Source: Septoria linicola
Lineage: Eukaryota; Ascomycota; Dothideomycetes; Mycosphaerellales; Mycosphaerellaceae
Assembly: GCA_024114885.1 (NCBI GenBank)
Contig: CP099419.1
Coordinates: forward strand, 3,968,001-4,032,000
Direction: 5' to 3'
Length of the DNA: 64,000 nt
Each line of letters starts with the position of its first letter. Position 1 is the first letter of the stretch. The translations under genes and the position numbers were made by a program. The notes beneath the pieces are model-generated. The model did no database searches, was not told the DNA's origin, and worked only from the letters and a program-made list of their open reading frames with translations. This document shows, in pieces, positions 12,740-25,481 of this stretch.

Positions 12740-14890
12740 ACTATTAGTAGATATTATTACTAGGAATTATAAATAAAATTTATAAGTCGATAGACTATCT
12801 TACCTAACTAGCCTAGAGGAGACTATAGTAGATCTGACTACTATACTAAGATAACGTACTACTATATATTACCGAAGTAATATAGTAGTCTCCTAGCTAG
12901 CTACTAGCTCTAGATATATTAGCGTGTTTCCTAACGCTTTCGTCTTTTAGTAGCCTACTACCCTATAAGTTTTTAGTAAGAGCGTAGCTTCCCTCCTTAG
13001 TACTAATATATAACCCTAGCCTAGAGGCTACGATTTTATAGGATAACGCTAAAGCTAGAGCTTTCTTAATAGATAATAACGACTATCGAACTCGTACCTA
13101 GTAGAGAAACTATTCCTATTAGTTCCTACTCTACTAGAATACTTATACTAGACTTATATATAGAATATTAGGATAAAAGCCTTTCGTTTTAGCCTCTATA
13201 CCTACTATATATATAAAGTCCTAAATTAGTTAATATATCTCTAGATATATCCGTGCCTAGAAACTAACTCTATATTTAGTATAGGTCGAAAAGTAAAATA
13301 TCTTTAAGATTCTACTACTATCGTGTTCCTAGCTAGTTAGAAGATTTATAACGTTCTTAGTAACTATAAGCGACCTATCCTCTATAGCTTCTATACCTTG
13401 TTTATAATTAGTACGCGTAAGACTCTTTACTAAGGATATATAAACGTCTATTCGTTTAGTAGATATAACATTATTCTCTGAAATATACGTAGGTATACCC
13501 TTATATAATACCTAACGTATAGTAGCCTTAAATATCTTCTCGTATAGTATTAAGTAATTCGCTAGCTTAAGTAGAGCGTAATAGTTATTACTCTAACTAT
13601 TAATCTTAGCTAATTATATAAAGATCTACTCGTAGTATTAAGTAGGGCACGAAACTAATATAGATATTACGAATAAGACATCTTATCTAGTTACTAAAAA
13701 AAAGCTCTTTATTAAGTATCGCTCTTCCTAATTAGTATACTAGCCTTATAAATATAGTTCTTATAGCCTCGATAGCTATTCTAGTCCTTTAAGTCTACGC
13801 TAGGCAGCTATAGAATCTATTATAGTTAATATAAGAGTAAGTCTCTATATATATAGTACTTAAACCGTAGGTACTATAGATTACGTTAGCTCTCGTAACG
13901 TAATTTCGAAGGCCTACGCTAAGTAATTAGTAAGCTTTTTATCGATTATAGGTACTAACTCCTACTATAAAATACCGAGGGTCCTATATATAATTCATAG
14001 CTACTATAAGGTACGATATAGCTAGCTAGATATAGGCGATAGTATAGAGAAGTAGTACGTATCCTTTATAGTAGTTACTAGGCGTAAATAAAGAATAAGT
14101 CTTAGTTAGTCGAATAGTAGCCTTAGAGGATTCTAGTATATTCTCCTAAGCGCCTCTATATATAGCGATATAGGTATAGGCGATTATTACTCTAATATAG
14201 TCAAGCTAATCTATTAAATAATTAGGAGTCTAGGACGAGTAAAATACTATAACGCTCTAGAGTAAAGGCCTAGCGATGTCCGGATAGCCTTAGGCTATTT
14301 CTAGATTAGCCTAGGATACTAAGAGTCGTATATATACTCGTATATATATCTTCTATCGTCTCCTAAGGTCTATAAAGTATTCTTCTATAACTTTCTAGCC
14401 TTTAGTATAGTCTCCTAGTTCTATATAAATATCGACTAGCGGTCGGCTTAGATAGTAGATATTAGATCGTAAGGAGTAGCGTCGTATCTTTAGGTATAAC
14501 TCGAGAAGATCTATAGCTATTTCAAAATTACCTATAAATCGATAGAGACGTGCTTTTAATATCTATTTTCTTTCTTATATATAGGCGATTACTAGATAAA
14601 GAACTTAGTATTCTTGAATCTAAACGCTATCTACGATCGCTTCTACGCGTTAGTAGCGATTACGAAGAATAGTATTCTCTACTAACGAGAATCGTAGCTC
14701 CGCTTATAGATACTTAATAAAGATACTTAATAGGTAAACTAGCTCTAGAGCTCTTTAGACTACTTTATCTAAGCTATCGTAGTTATTCTACCGCTATAGT
14801 ACGACGCTTTACGTATATACGTTAGTAAGACGAACTTGATTTATAGTATTAGAATCTATTAAATCTTGTTTAGGTATAACTAGTAAGGGC
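12740..14890 (-). pseudogene. Decayed minus-strand ORF with TPR-like helical repeats (block X, left)
   Basis: With TAG/TAA read as Gln, one minus-strand frame stays open from about 14880 down to at least 13060, and probably to about 12740. Its first 350 or so residues show regularly spaced helical pairs of the tetratricopeptide type. Examples are a Leu/Tyr-rich helix followed by GNFEIAIDLLELYL, then YIELGDYTKGQKVIEEYF, and later ANLEIAQGYPDIARPLL. TPR arrays of this kind form the C-terminal part of many fungal NLR-like and signalling proteins, but no nucleotide-binding domain is visible here. It does not resemble a retrotransposon protein, so it may be a captured or host gene killed by RIP. 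Its 5' end lies next to the Copia copy 3 insertion, and it is divergent from the plus-strand frame starting at 21206. The function is unknown; the TPR call is tentative. Confidence 0.45.
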
Positions 14891-14899
14891 GGATTATAG

Positions 14900-14904
14900 T
14901 TAAC
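14900..14904. repeat. Target-site duplication of Copia copy 3 (left; right mate 21204-21208)
   Basis: TTAAC precedes the element and TTAAC follows it at 21204-21208. A perfect 5-bp duplication proves that the two halves of block X were contiguous. Confidence 0.9.
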
Positions 14905-15182
14905 TATTAAAAGTAGAGAGCGTTTATAGATACTACACAATGTCAAGGAGGGTATAGCGTAGTAAAGAAGAATAGGGGATTAATCTTGAACTGACTTATA
15001 TACATAGTATAGTAGTAATATACTAGGAACTAAATACAAAGTTGATTTTATTAGTTATCTAAGAAGAGAAGAAAGAGAAGCAAGATATACCTCTTACTAA
15101 GCCTTAGGTGGATGCCTTAGGCATCTAGAACTATGCTTAGAAGTCTATATCTAGACTGACTATCTAGGATACATTCTTAACA
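14905..15182 (-). repeat. Copia 3' LTR, copy 3
   Basis: 278 bp. On the plus strand it starts TATTAAAAG (original TG changed to TA) and ends TTCTTAACA. It is followed inward by CTCCTACT, the complement of the polypurine tract. Confidence 0.93.
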
Positions 15183-15826
15183 CTCCTACTCATACTATAT
15201 AGTTAGATCTTTTAACAGATCATCTATAGTACTCAAATACTAGTCCTAATCTTGATTAGTCATCAAGTACTTACTTTTCAGACTAATAACTAGACAGCAC
15301 TAACTGTTAATCTAACAAACTTTCTATACTACTATCTCCTACAAAAAGGCAAAAGAAATGCCTTCTATAAGATCTTTCTCCTCTCTTATATAGGAGTGGA
15401 TTATTTAGGACATAGACTATCTAGTAAGTTGCCCCTGTCCTTTCTTATAGCTAATTCTAACAGCTCCCTAGATTCCTTATAGCCTAGTCTCCTACTTAGT
15501 TATATTCTATACAGCTTCTTAGTTCCCTAATAGTCTTTAGGGTACACTATTCTTAGCTATAGAGATCTTGTATTAAGCTAGGGAGTAGAGTAACTACATA
15601 CTAGTAGAGGAGATAATAGCTACTATAGAGGAGGTCTTTAATATTAACTAGTACTTGGCCTTAGGGGGTGTCTAGTTCAGCTAGGTGCTATATAGTGATA
15701 TTATAGTTAGTAATAGGTCTAATATTAGTAAGGGCATTTAGGACTTTATAAAGTCTAACTAAGGAGGAGTTAAGTAACTAAAATCTTTCTTTTAGACTCC
15801 TCTTAGTTCAACTCTAAGGCTTAGAG

Positions 15827-18800
15827 TTATCTTTTATATATCTCTTATATAAGGTAGAGCTGCCTTATAAACTCCTGAAACTATAGTCTATTCTTTAGCT
15901 TAGTAAGACTATCTGCTACTATCTCTTTTATGTTTATATATTCTATAGAGATAAGTCTATTCTACTAGAGCTTTCTTACAGCATTATATAAGATATTAAT
16001 GTGTTTAGACTTGTTATAAATATATAAGTCCTTAACTAGAGTAAGGGTAGCTTAGTTATTACCTTTTAGCTAAATTGGCCTGATTCTAGTAACAGTTTCC
16101 TAGTTACTAAGGATCCTTAGTTAGTAAGAATATTCTCCTACTAACTCTAGGTATCTAAACTCTCTTAAAAGAGCACTAAGGAACTGTAACTGTTTTATAC
16201 ATACACCTATAGCTATGTATTTAGCTTCTATTATAGATGTAGCTATAGATTTCTACTTCTTACTTATCTAGGAGATTAGTATACTATAAAGGAAGAAGAC
16301 ATATCTAAGGATTAAGACTCTGTTAGTCTTGTCTATTACATAGTTAGAGTCCACATATCTAGTAAGAAAGCCTTAACTATTCCTTGAGTATCTTAGACTA
16401 AGGTCTAGGTTTGATCTTAGGTATCTAGTTAGCTTCTTTAGAGCCTTCATATATCCTACTATTAGATTACTAACATAGGAGCTCAATCTTCTAAGGGTAA
16501 ATAAAATGTCTAGTCTTATAACAGTTACAAGCTATATCTATGTTCTAATAATGGATTAGTACTCCTATTTATTACACCTTTTATTATTTGGTCTAGTAGG
16601 CTTTAGACTTTTATAGCTGTCTATTAGTAAAAGAGTTAGTAATATAGTCTCTTAACCTATTCCTATCTTAGCTAGGTTCTCTTAGATATAGTGCTTCTAG
16701 TCAAGTTTCAGCTAGCCTTACTATCTATTTCTTATTAGTCTTATTCTAAGAATCTTGTCTAGTTCTCTAAGATCTTTGATCTTGAAGACCTTACTAAGTT
16801 AGTCTTTAAACTAGAGGACATCTTCTAGTCTCTCTATAGTAATAGGTATATTATTAATATAGATTAGGATTATTAGGTCTTTCCTTTTCTTATAGATTAG
16901 AAGATATAGGTCCACTTCTAATTGTCTGAATCCTATTCCTTTTAGCTTTAATATATATAGCTAATTCCAGTCTCTTATAGCTTGCTTCAGCCTATAGAGA
17001 CTCCTTAGAACTTGTAAGACTATACTAGTTAGTAGGTTAATACCTAGTAGTAGGATTATATAGATGTCCTTATATAGGGTGCTCTCTATAAATGCATTAT
17101 TCATATCTACTTAGTATAGAACTAGGTCCTTCTTATAGACTATAGCCATGAATCCTCTTAGAGTATCCTACCTAACTATAGGGGCAAAAGTCTCTATATA
17201 GTCCACTCTATACTTTTAGGAGAACCCTCTTATAACTAGTCTTGCCTTGAACTTTTTAATAGCTCTACTAAGCTTTCTCTTAATATTAAAGACCTATCTT
17301 AAGGTGACTAGGTTAGCCTCTTTTAGTAGGACTACTATAGTCTAGGTGTTGTTACTTATAAGTATATCTAGCTCCTTCTAAATAGCTTCTTACTAGAGAT
17401 AATCCTACTTAGGATTACTTACTACTTCCTTATAGTTCCTTAGGATTAGAACCTCCTATTTATATATTCCTACTTCTTTAGTAGCTAAGAATACAATCTC
17501 TTTAACTTCCTCTAAGAATTCTAGGTCCTATAGGATACCTAGGTTAATAGAGCTTATAGCTAAGAAGAAAGCCTAATACTCTAGGAGCATTTCCTTGTCT
17601 AGCTAACTATTCTAATCTAGCTTAAGCCTGATTAGCTTCAGCTTCTAGTCAAATCTATTAAGTTCTTAGGATACTTTCCTCTTTCTAAGGGTTTGCCTTA
17701 GGGCTATCTACTCCTAATCCACCTCTATAGTTTCTTAAGTAGAATTCTTAGATTCTTTCTTAACTTTCCCTTAGTCTAGGAATTTTCTATACTCTCTTAC
17801 ATCTTCTAGTAGAGGTAGAAGTTATATAAAGAGTTTCTTTCCTTCCTAAACCTGTACTAATAGCTAAGGAGGAGGAGGCTTCTACTAGCCTAGACTAGGA
17901 GCACCTAGGGTACTCCTACTAGCTTATAGAGTAGGCTAGCCAATAGTTCTTAGCCTTCTAACAGGTCTTCTTTCTAGAGCTAAACTAGGGAGATTCTTAA
18001 TCTTAATATTCAAGTCTAATTCTCTACCTAGCTTATCTTTAAAGAAGATTATATTAGTGTACTACTTAACAGCCTTTATATCTAGCTCCTAGAACTTCTA
18101 TACCTTTACTATATTGTTATAGTATCTAACAAATATAGTATCCTTTCCTCTATTTATTAGTTTGTTACTCCTTACCTACTAAGGCTATACTCTTATATCT
18201 ATATACACTATAGCTCTATATCCCTATACCTTAAGGTAGGAGACTATTAGTTTGATCCTATTAAAAGCTTTATTAGGTAAGAGCTTAAATCCCTTAATAT
18301 CAGGTCTATTTAGAAGCTTGTTCCTTATATACACCTATACTTCAAGGGCTTCTAGCTAAAACTTAATAGGCATCTTACTTTCTTTAAGTATTACTCTAAT
18401 AGAGGCCTCTAATATTTGGATAGACCTCTCAACTACTCTATTCTAGAGTGAATTGTAGGCCTTAGTTAGCTTAAGAGTAATTCCAAAATCCTTCTCCTAC
18501 TATTTAATTAAAGTAGTGATCTCTCTAGCATTATTAGCCCTTATAGACTTAAAGAGTGCTACTAACTGCCTTTCTGCCTTAATCCTCTAGTTCTGAAGAG
18601 TAGTTAGTATATCTAATCTAGCCTTGAGTGGAAATGCCTATTTCTTTCTTAAGAAGTTATTAATAATCTCAAGCTACTATATAAAACCTTTTACTAATAA
18701 TAGTAATAGTCTATAGATATCTACTAACATAAGGGCTAATCTTTTAGGTCTTCTCTTAATAGACTTACCTAGGTGTTTCTTTATCTTACCTATTATATAG

Positions 18801-20745
18801 ATCCTATACTTATACTCTTCCTAGTTAGGAATTGGAATTCTTTCCTTTAGGTTAGTAACTTTATAAAGGTTTGAGAGTAACCCTCTTCTAAAGTATGTAA
18901 ATCTTCTATACTATAGCTCCTACTATTTTAGATCCTTCTCTAATAGGGTAGTATAGGCATTGTTAACCTCTATAGGATTACATAGTAAGTAATATAACTT
19001 TTCCTATAGAAGAGGTAATATCTTACTAATAAATAGAATACCTCTAACTAGCTTGGTCTTTATAACTGTTTAGCTATCTAGGGAGGTGAGAGTGAAATCA
19101 GGCTTCTAGACTCTAAATTACTTACTAAACTAATCCTATAATATAAGATTTACTCTAAGATTAGGAACAAATAGTATCCTATTAAGTAGAACTTCTCCTC
19201 CTAAGATTCCCTTTATCTATACTAGTCTAGAGTAGGTTACATAGAGGTATCCTCCTCCTACCTTAATCTATACTTTCTTCCTTAGTAGCTTTACTAATCT
19301 AAAGAAGAATAGTTAGTTAGTTATATAGGATAAGGTATAGGAATCTAAGAGCTATTCTTAAGGTAATAACTTGCCTTTAGCCTCAATTATAGAATAGGCC
19401 AACTTATCTTAGTCATTATCTTCTAATAGGGAATTATTATTACTTCTAGAACTAGAGTAAGTTCTAGAATCAGAACTAGAACTAGACTCCTAGGCTGAAA
19501 ATCCTTTCTTTAGAAGCTTTCTAGACTTTTCTATCCTTTAAAGCTACTTGCCTATTTTCTAGACAACCTTCTTTAGCTTATTATATAATAATGACTTATA
19601 GACAGCTTTCTTAATATGTCTAGCATTCCTTAGTAAAGGGGATCTTCTAACCCTCCCTCTAAGGAATAATCCCTAAGGGTCCTTCTAGTTCTTAGTACTA
19701 TTTCTCTACTAGGACAGTTTCTTAGTAGTAGAGAGGTTAGGACAATCCTTCAACTAGTGCTTCCCTTTCTTATAGAGCTAGTATATTAGTAGGGACTTTC
19801 CTTAGTAGAGCTGCCTAGAATAGAATATAGCTAGACCTATGTCTATCTTGTCTAGATTGTCTCTTACCTCTTAGGACTTAAGTAGAAGGAGAACAGTGTC
19901 TATATCCAAGGATAGTTAGGTCATGATAGTATCCTTAGCTACTTAGTATAATATAGGTAGGGACTATAGGAGATGTTTTAGCCTTTTCTCTTAGCTCTAG
20001 TAGTAGGCTTCCTAAGGATTAATCTTAGTAATCCTCTTACTTAGACCTCTAAGGTGTCTCTATACTTCCCTGATTGTCTTATTAGGTGACATCCTAAATA
20101 TAACAAACTGCTTAATTAGACCTATAGTATAGGACTTCAGGACTCTGTTATACTTGTTCTAGAGAATCACCTACATCTTAGCTACTAGTATAGTAATACA
20201 CTATGTCTCTAGCTCTATCTTATTATCTTTACTAATACTGTATCTAATACTGAACCTATATACTATATTGTCTTTTAAGAAGTATTAATTCTAAGTAACA
20301 TACATCTAAAGACTAGTGTCCTACTAAACTGTGTATAGGTTCTCTCTAATAATTAGTTAGCTAATTGCCTAGAACTAGTCCTTTCCTTCCAGCTTATCTA
20401 TCTATAGCTTGAACTATCTCTTCTAGTTAGTTCTATCTAGGATTAGAATCCTTTAGCTCTTCTTGTCCTCTTAGTCTATTATAGAAATAGGTAAATAGAA
20501 TAAATAATTAGTAGAATGCTTTAGACTAGCTAAGGATTCTAGAGAAGGGTAATTTCTTGTAGTAGGGAGACTAGCTCTAAGGGACAGGGATTCCTCGTAT
20601 TTAGGAAATTACTAAGACTCAGATCTTTCTCTCTTAGTAGAGTTTCTGTTACTAGGTAGTAGGAAGGCTAAGTAGCCTCTTCTAACTCTAGTGATACTAG
20701 GTGCAATAGTAGAGAACTAGGCAGGTATTAATAAAGCAGAAACAC
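15827..20745 (-). pseudogene. Decayed Copia Gag-Pol polyprotein, copy 3
   Basis: This is the reverse-strand equivalent of the copy 2 polyprotein (Gag, protease, integrase, RT, RNase H). The RT box at 16850-16861 reads Tyr-Ile-Asn-Asn. The codon matching the ATG of copies 1 and 2 is GTG (20743-20745). Stops are fewer than in copy 1 but still far too many for expression. Boundaries are transferred from copy 2 by position and checked at the TAA 15827-15829. Confidence 0.87.
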
Positions 20746-20910
20746 ACTACTGTCTCATAGAGATCTTTACTAACTTATATACTACTAGGTACAAACTAGC
20801 TTCGTTAGTAATATAGTTAGGGAAACTTCTAGGCCCTAAATGTTTTCTATAAACTGCAAGGGATACAAGTAACCTATACTAACATAGGTTGCTCCTATTT
20901 AGTATACAAA

Positions 20911-20925
20911 CCCGGGCTCATAACC
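20911..20925 (-). promoter_or_regulatory. Copia primer-binding site, copy 3 (least mutated)
   Basis: On the element strand the sequence after the LTR is GGTTATGAGCCCGGG. Its complement, CCCGGGCTCATAACC, contains GGGCTCATAACC, the anticodon stem and CAT anticodon of initiator tRNA-Met. Copies 2 and 4 show progressively RIP-altered versions. Confidence 0.68.
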
Positions 20926-21203
20926 TGTTAAAAGTAGAGGGCGTTTATAGATACTATACAATGTTAAGGAGGGTATAGCGTAGTAAAGAAGAATAGGGGA
21001 TCAATCTTAAACTAACTTATACACATAGTATAGTAGTAATATACTAGGAACTAAATACAAAGTTGATTTTGTTAGTTATCTAAGAAGAGAAGAAAGAGAA
21101 GCAAGATATACCTCTTGCCAAGCCTTAGGTAGATGCCTCAGGCATCTAGAACCATGCTTAGAAGTCTATATCCAGACTAACTATCTAGGATACATTCTTA
21201 ACA
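20926..21203 (-). repeat. Copia 5' LTR, copy 3
   Basis: 278 bp with intact TG...CA ends on the plus strand (TGTTAAAAG...TTCTTAACA). It contains the inverted repeat GATGCC...GGCATC with one change. Confidence 0.94.
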
Positions 21204-24200
21204 TTAACGATACTATTTCTCGCGACTACGAGCTATACTTTACTAAAAATACGTCTTATAGGCAAGCTATCTTATATCGTTCGCTAGTCAAGCCTTTAAA
21301 AGTAGCTTAGAACGTATATACGTAGTTCCTTTATAACGCTATAGAAGCTACTCGAGTTAGCTATATATTCTATAGTACTTAGGAATTAAGAAAGAGGAGC
21401 TTACTTCGCGTTAAGGATATCGTCTCGTAGGTATATAAAGAAGAGGAACGCTAAGCGTTCTATAGAGAGACGCGTATTATCGTAGTAGCCGCCGCTAGTA
21501 CTAATTTAACTACGTTACCTAGTAAATATACTATTTACTACCTCTATATTAAGTAACGATATAAATAGATTATAGTCGTTAAAAATATTAGTATAATACA
21601 CGCTTAAACACGATTCGCGGATCGTGACTATAGTATAGTAGCTATCGATATTCTAATAGGGTTAGGGAATAGTAGCTCTTAGAACTAATATTTCTAATAT
21701 CTATTTAAAGCCTTAAAGTAGAGTACGTAGTCTTTCGAGTATTTACTTATACGTCGTACTTAACTCGCGAGTTATAATAATATGTTCTATCTAGAGAGAT
21801 CTAGTTAGGTTCTACGATAGTAGAATCTATTTATTATCTTCCTTAGTCGGACTTAGAGGTAAGGGCCTAGGTAAAAGACTTAGATATATATTATTAGGAG
21901 AGCTATAAGGCCTTCGAGCGATTAAGGAGTCGGCTATTACGACCTAGAGTCTAGACTAAGAATCGTACTATATAAGAAGTTAACCTAGATAGGTATTTAC
22001 TAGAATAATAATCTTATATAGACTAGCTACGCGAGATATACTAGCGCGTATAATAGAAGCTAGTTTCGACGTAGTACTTTCAAAGCTAGCGAGCTTCTTA
22101 GTATAATATAATAGTAGTAAACTATAGTTACCTAAGTCCTTTAGTAAACTCGTATATATACCTATTATAGCTAGTATACTAAGGCTAGTTAGCTTAACCC
22201 GACTACGATAGCCTATTAGGTCTAAATATAATCGGCCGACATATTCTACTATCTTAATCGATTCCTAGGATTACTCTAGCTTCGCTAACTATTCTTAGAC
22301 AAGGTATTAGTAAGAGCTCGGTCTCTCTATAGTTAACTTATTAATATCGTAATTAATTATATACGCTAATAGTAGCGCTAGAATCTTTAATTTAAGAGCT
22401 ATTAACGACTAGTAGTTAAAGTATACTTTAAGAATACGAATAGTCGGATCGAGGCCTACTACTACTTATAGCGAAAAGAACGGAATTAGGTCCTAGGCCG
22501 GTTTATCTAGTAATATACTAATATTCTTAATAATAGTATATATCTTAGTTAGTATAGTATAAGAGAGCTTTTCGCCTATATCTACTAATAAGAAGCTTCG
22601 ATTACGCTTCCTTAATATTACTTTATATCTTATAAGCGCTTATAGCGACTTACGAATATCTAGTAATTCAGACTCCTCTTAGAATAGATTCGCGAGTAAT
22701 TTGCGTAGCTCTCTACTTAGCTATACGATCTTCTATACTTTGTCTATTATACTTCTATACTATATATCTTATAAAGTAAAGGTAGAAGTTATATAATACT
22801 AGAACGTAATCGCGCTAGGTAGTAGCTTCTTATACTAACGTATAGACGTATTAGTACTATATAGTACGATATTGTCCGTATATAGATACGTCGCCTCGGA
22901 CCGTAGGACCTAACCGAATTACCTCTCCTTAAATAGTACTAAATATTACTCGTCTACTAACTAAGTAGTAACTAAGGATACTAATAATAGAGCTAGATAG
23001 TAGTAACTTAGCTAGTCGAAGTTTTTCTTATAGTATTCCTAGACACTATAGCTTTATATACCTTATAGATAGAAAGTTATAGTAATAGTTTATAGAAAAG
23101 CCTAGAGCTTAGGTCTAGTAAGTTAATTTAGTATACGAGCGAGGCGACTAATATATTCCTATATATTAGACGCTACGAAGATACTATAAAGCTCTAGGAA
23201 CGCTACTAGAATCAAGTCTCTAGTTATAGTATAACTACGATATACGAAATTATCTATTTCCGACTAGGATATAGTATATATAGAGTATTTTTACTTAACT
23301 ATAACTATAGATTTCTAATAGTCGCCTTTCTAATACTAATCGTAATATAGGTAAATAGGCGATAGATAATCCTAGTACTAGATACCTTACTATATTTCTA
23401 CCGTTATAAGACTCTCTCCTTACTTAAAACTTAGGTACTAACTCTAGATAGCTAAGAATTTTATAATTTGCTTTACTTGTAATATATACTAGTTATAGAG
23501 AGTTATACTATACAAATTACTACTACTTATATATCTAAGCACTATAGTAAGAAACGGGCTAAAAGCTCGTATAGTACCTATTTCTACTATAAATATAGTA
23601 ATAAGGGAAAGATTATAGTTCTCGATAGTCGCTACCTAGTAAAGACCTAAGGGCTTATTTAGTAGTATATACTATAATCTCTCGTACTACGAATAGTAAA
23701 GTACGCGTAGTACTAACTTCGAAGAATAAGTATAGATAGGTAAAGTTATAGTTACTATTTTAGAAGAGACTTTATAGTATAGCTAATACTATCTACTATA
23801 CCCTTAGTATAATTATATAATTTGTACTTCTTTAAGGCGTGTCTAGATAGTACGTTAATAGCTAATAGTATATATAGTACTATCGTAGATAGTATACGGC
23901 ACGATTAACTAGTAGAAGACTAGCGTATTTCCTATTAGCCTTATAGGGTAATAGCTCGTACTTCTCGCCCTATTCTATTATATAATAAACAGATCCGTCC
24001 GACTTAGTATTATAGTAGCTACGGAATTACTAGAAGCGAGTTCTATATACTATAAAGCTATAGAGATTAGAGAGCCCTCCTACGACTACTACGACTACTA
24101 GATTTCGAGAGTTTTTAGCCTCTACTACGTACTTATATTATTATTAATAAGGATAATAAGTATTTAGAGTACTATATAGTAATACTTTAACTTCTACTAT

Positions 24201-25301
24201 TTAATCGGACCTTACTAGCGTACTCTATATTCTCTATTACTACTAATTATTTAAGGTAGAAGAGATATATAGTGTTCGCTAGCTCTATATATTAATAGAT
24301 ATCGAAATTCTCTAGTACTAACTATACCTACTCTACTATAGTTACCTCGATAAGATTAGTATAAATATATATCGATATTACTATAGAGTACGCTCGAGGA
24401 TCTACTAATAGCTAAGTTAGCCTTTTACTACGTAGCTAGCTAGTCGGAGCGTTAGCTAGCTTAGAACGAAAGTTATAGATAACTATAGCGATAGGGATCT
24501 CTAAGCTAATAGAGCGCTATTACCTATCTTATAGTTACGTACGAGAGGTAGCTTATAGAATACGATAGGAATAGAGTATATTATAATATTACGTTTCTAG
24601 TATTAGAGGTAGATAGTTACTAGTATAGGACTACCTCGCGAACTATAAAGTACGCTACTAGTACTACTATTAACACTTAAGGTCTCCTAATAGCCGTCTT
24701 TATATCGTCTATAAAAGTATATACTCTATAGAAAGAAGATAGTATTAGGCTTCTACTATACTAACCTCGCTCTTCGATCGTCTAAAAGAGAACTCTTCTC
24801 TTATCTCTATTTATATAAACGAAGAAGATATACTATTACTAAATTCGAGAAAAGCTACGATCGGTACTAAAAATCTTAATAGCTATATAGCGATTATTAT
24901 ACTTAGTAATACTATTATTCTATCGTATATATCGCTCTTAGATCCTCTAAGGAATAATAGTCGAGACTATTATATATAAGCTCTAGGTAAGATCGACTAA
25001 CTCTTTAATAAGTATCCTAGTATATTCCTACTAGCTATAACTATTTAAGAAATCTATAGAATAATCGATAGTAAGGTAATAGAATATATCGTTACCTAAG
25101 TAGACTTTTATTTTTCTAGAAAAGGTTTTAGCGTAGCTAAAGACTACTACGAAGTTACTAAGCCTACTATAAGGTAGACGCTAGCTACTAGCTAATTACT
25201 AGTTTATATAAATACTAAAGGAACGAGAGTCTATTTAGAGAATCGACGAATTATAGATAAGCCTTATCTACGTCGAGTAGCGTAATTATCTACGAATATA
25301 G
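21204..25301 (+). pseudogene. Long decayed plus-strand ORF(s) of unknown family (block X, right)
   Basis: When TAG/TAA are read as Gln or Trp, long plus-strand frames appear from the Copia copy 3 junction onward. One runs 21206 to about 21870. It shifts frame near 21900 and again near 22260. A last frame runs from 23327 to about 25290, about 650 codons whose only stops are TAG or TAA. The middle part is rich in Gln, Arg and Leu and probably coiled coil (for example YIDQLREIYQRVQQKL near 21990). Frame changes could be decayed introns or indels. I do not recognise the family. I see no RT, integrase or DDE transposase motif and no clear zinc finger. Extended leftward across the Copia 3 insertion, the frame meets the divergent TPR-like frame, suggesting a shared upstream region. 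The block is CpG-rich and almost CpA-free, so RIP is old and thorough. Confidence 0.45.
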
Positions 25302-25481
25302 TAGTAAGGTAAAGGCCTACCTATATACCGTACTTAGTAGCTTTAGTATAAAAGTAAGATAGTAGTTCGTTTCTAAGATAGTAATATTTACTCTACTTAA
25401 TTAATTTAATATCCTATAGTCCTAGTATAGGCTCTTAGTTCTAAGACTACTAGTTTAAGCTCGTTACTACTAGTTAATATA
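25302..25481 (+). repeat. Partial family E LTR (left end of D)
   Basis: The first 180 bp of the roughly 279-bp family E LTR, starting TAGTAAGGTAAAGG. The rest was lost in the deletion that fused it to the accessory ORF. Confidence 0.85.

Larger units (their letters stand above)
14905..21203 (-). mobile_element. Complete Copia LTR retrotransposon, copy 3
   Basis: The element is 6299 bp with 278-bp LTRs at both ends and perfect TTAAC target duplications. It is collinear with copy 2 in reverse. It is among the least RIP-mutated copies, with many CA/TG dinucleotides kept, but its RT active site is destroyed and many stops are present. It interrupts block X. Confidence 0.96.

Noticed and set aside
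20908..20925. A tRNA-Met gene
   Set aside because: Only the anticodon-arm match is present and it abuts an LTR; no acceptor, D or T arms follow. It is a primer-binding site.
21204..25301. Starship captain (DUF3435 tyrosine recombinase) or Crypton
   Set aside because: Considered because of the long unknown plus-strand frame, but I could not find the R...H..R...Y recombinase pattern.
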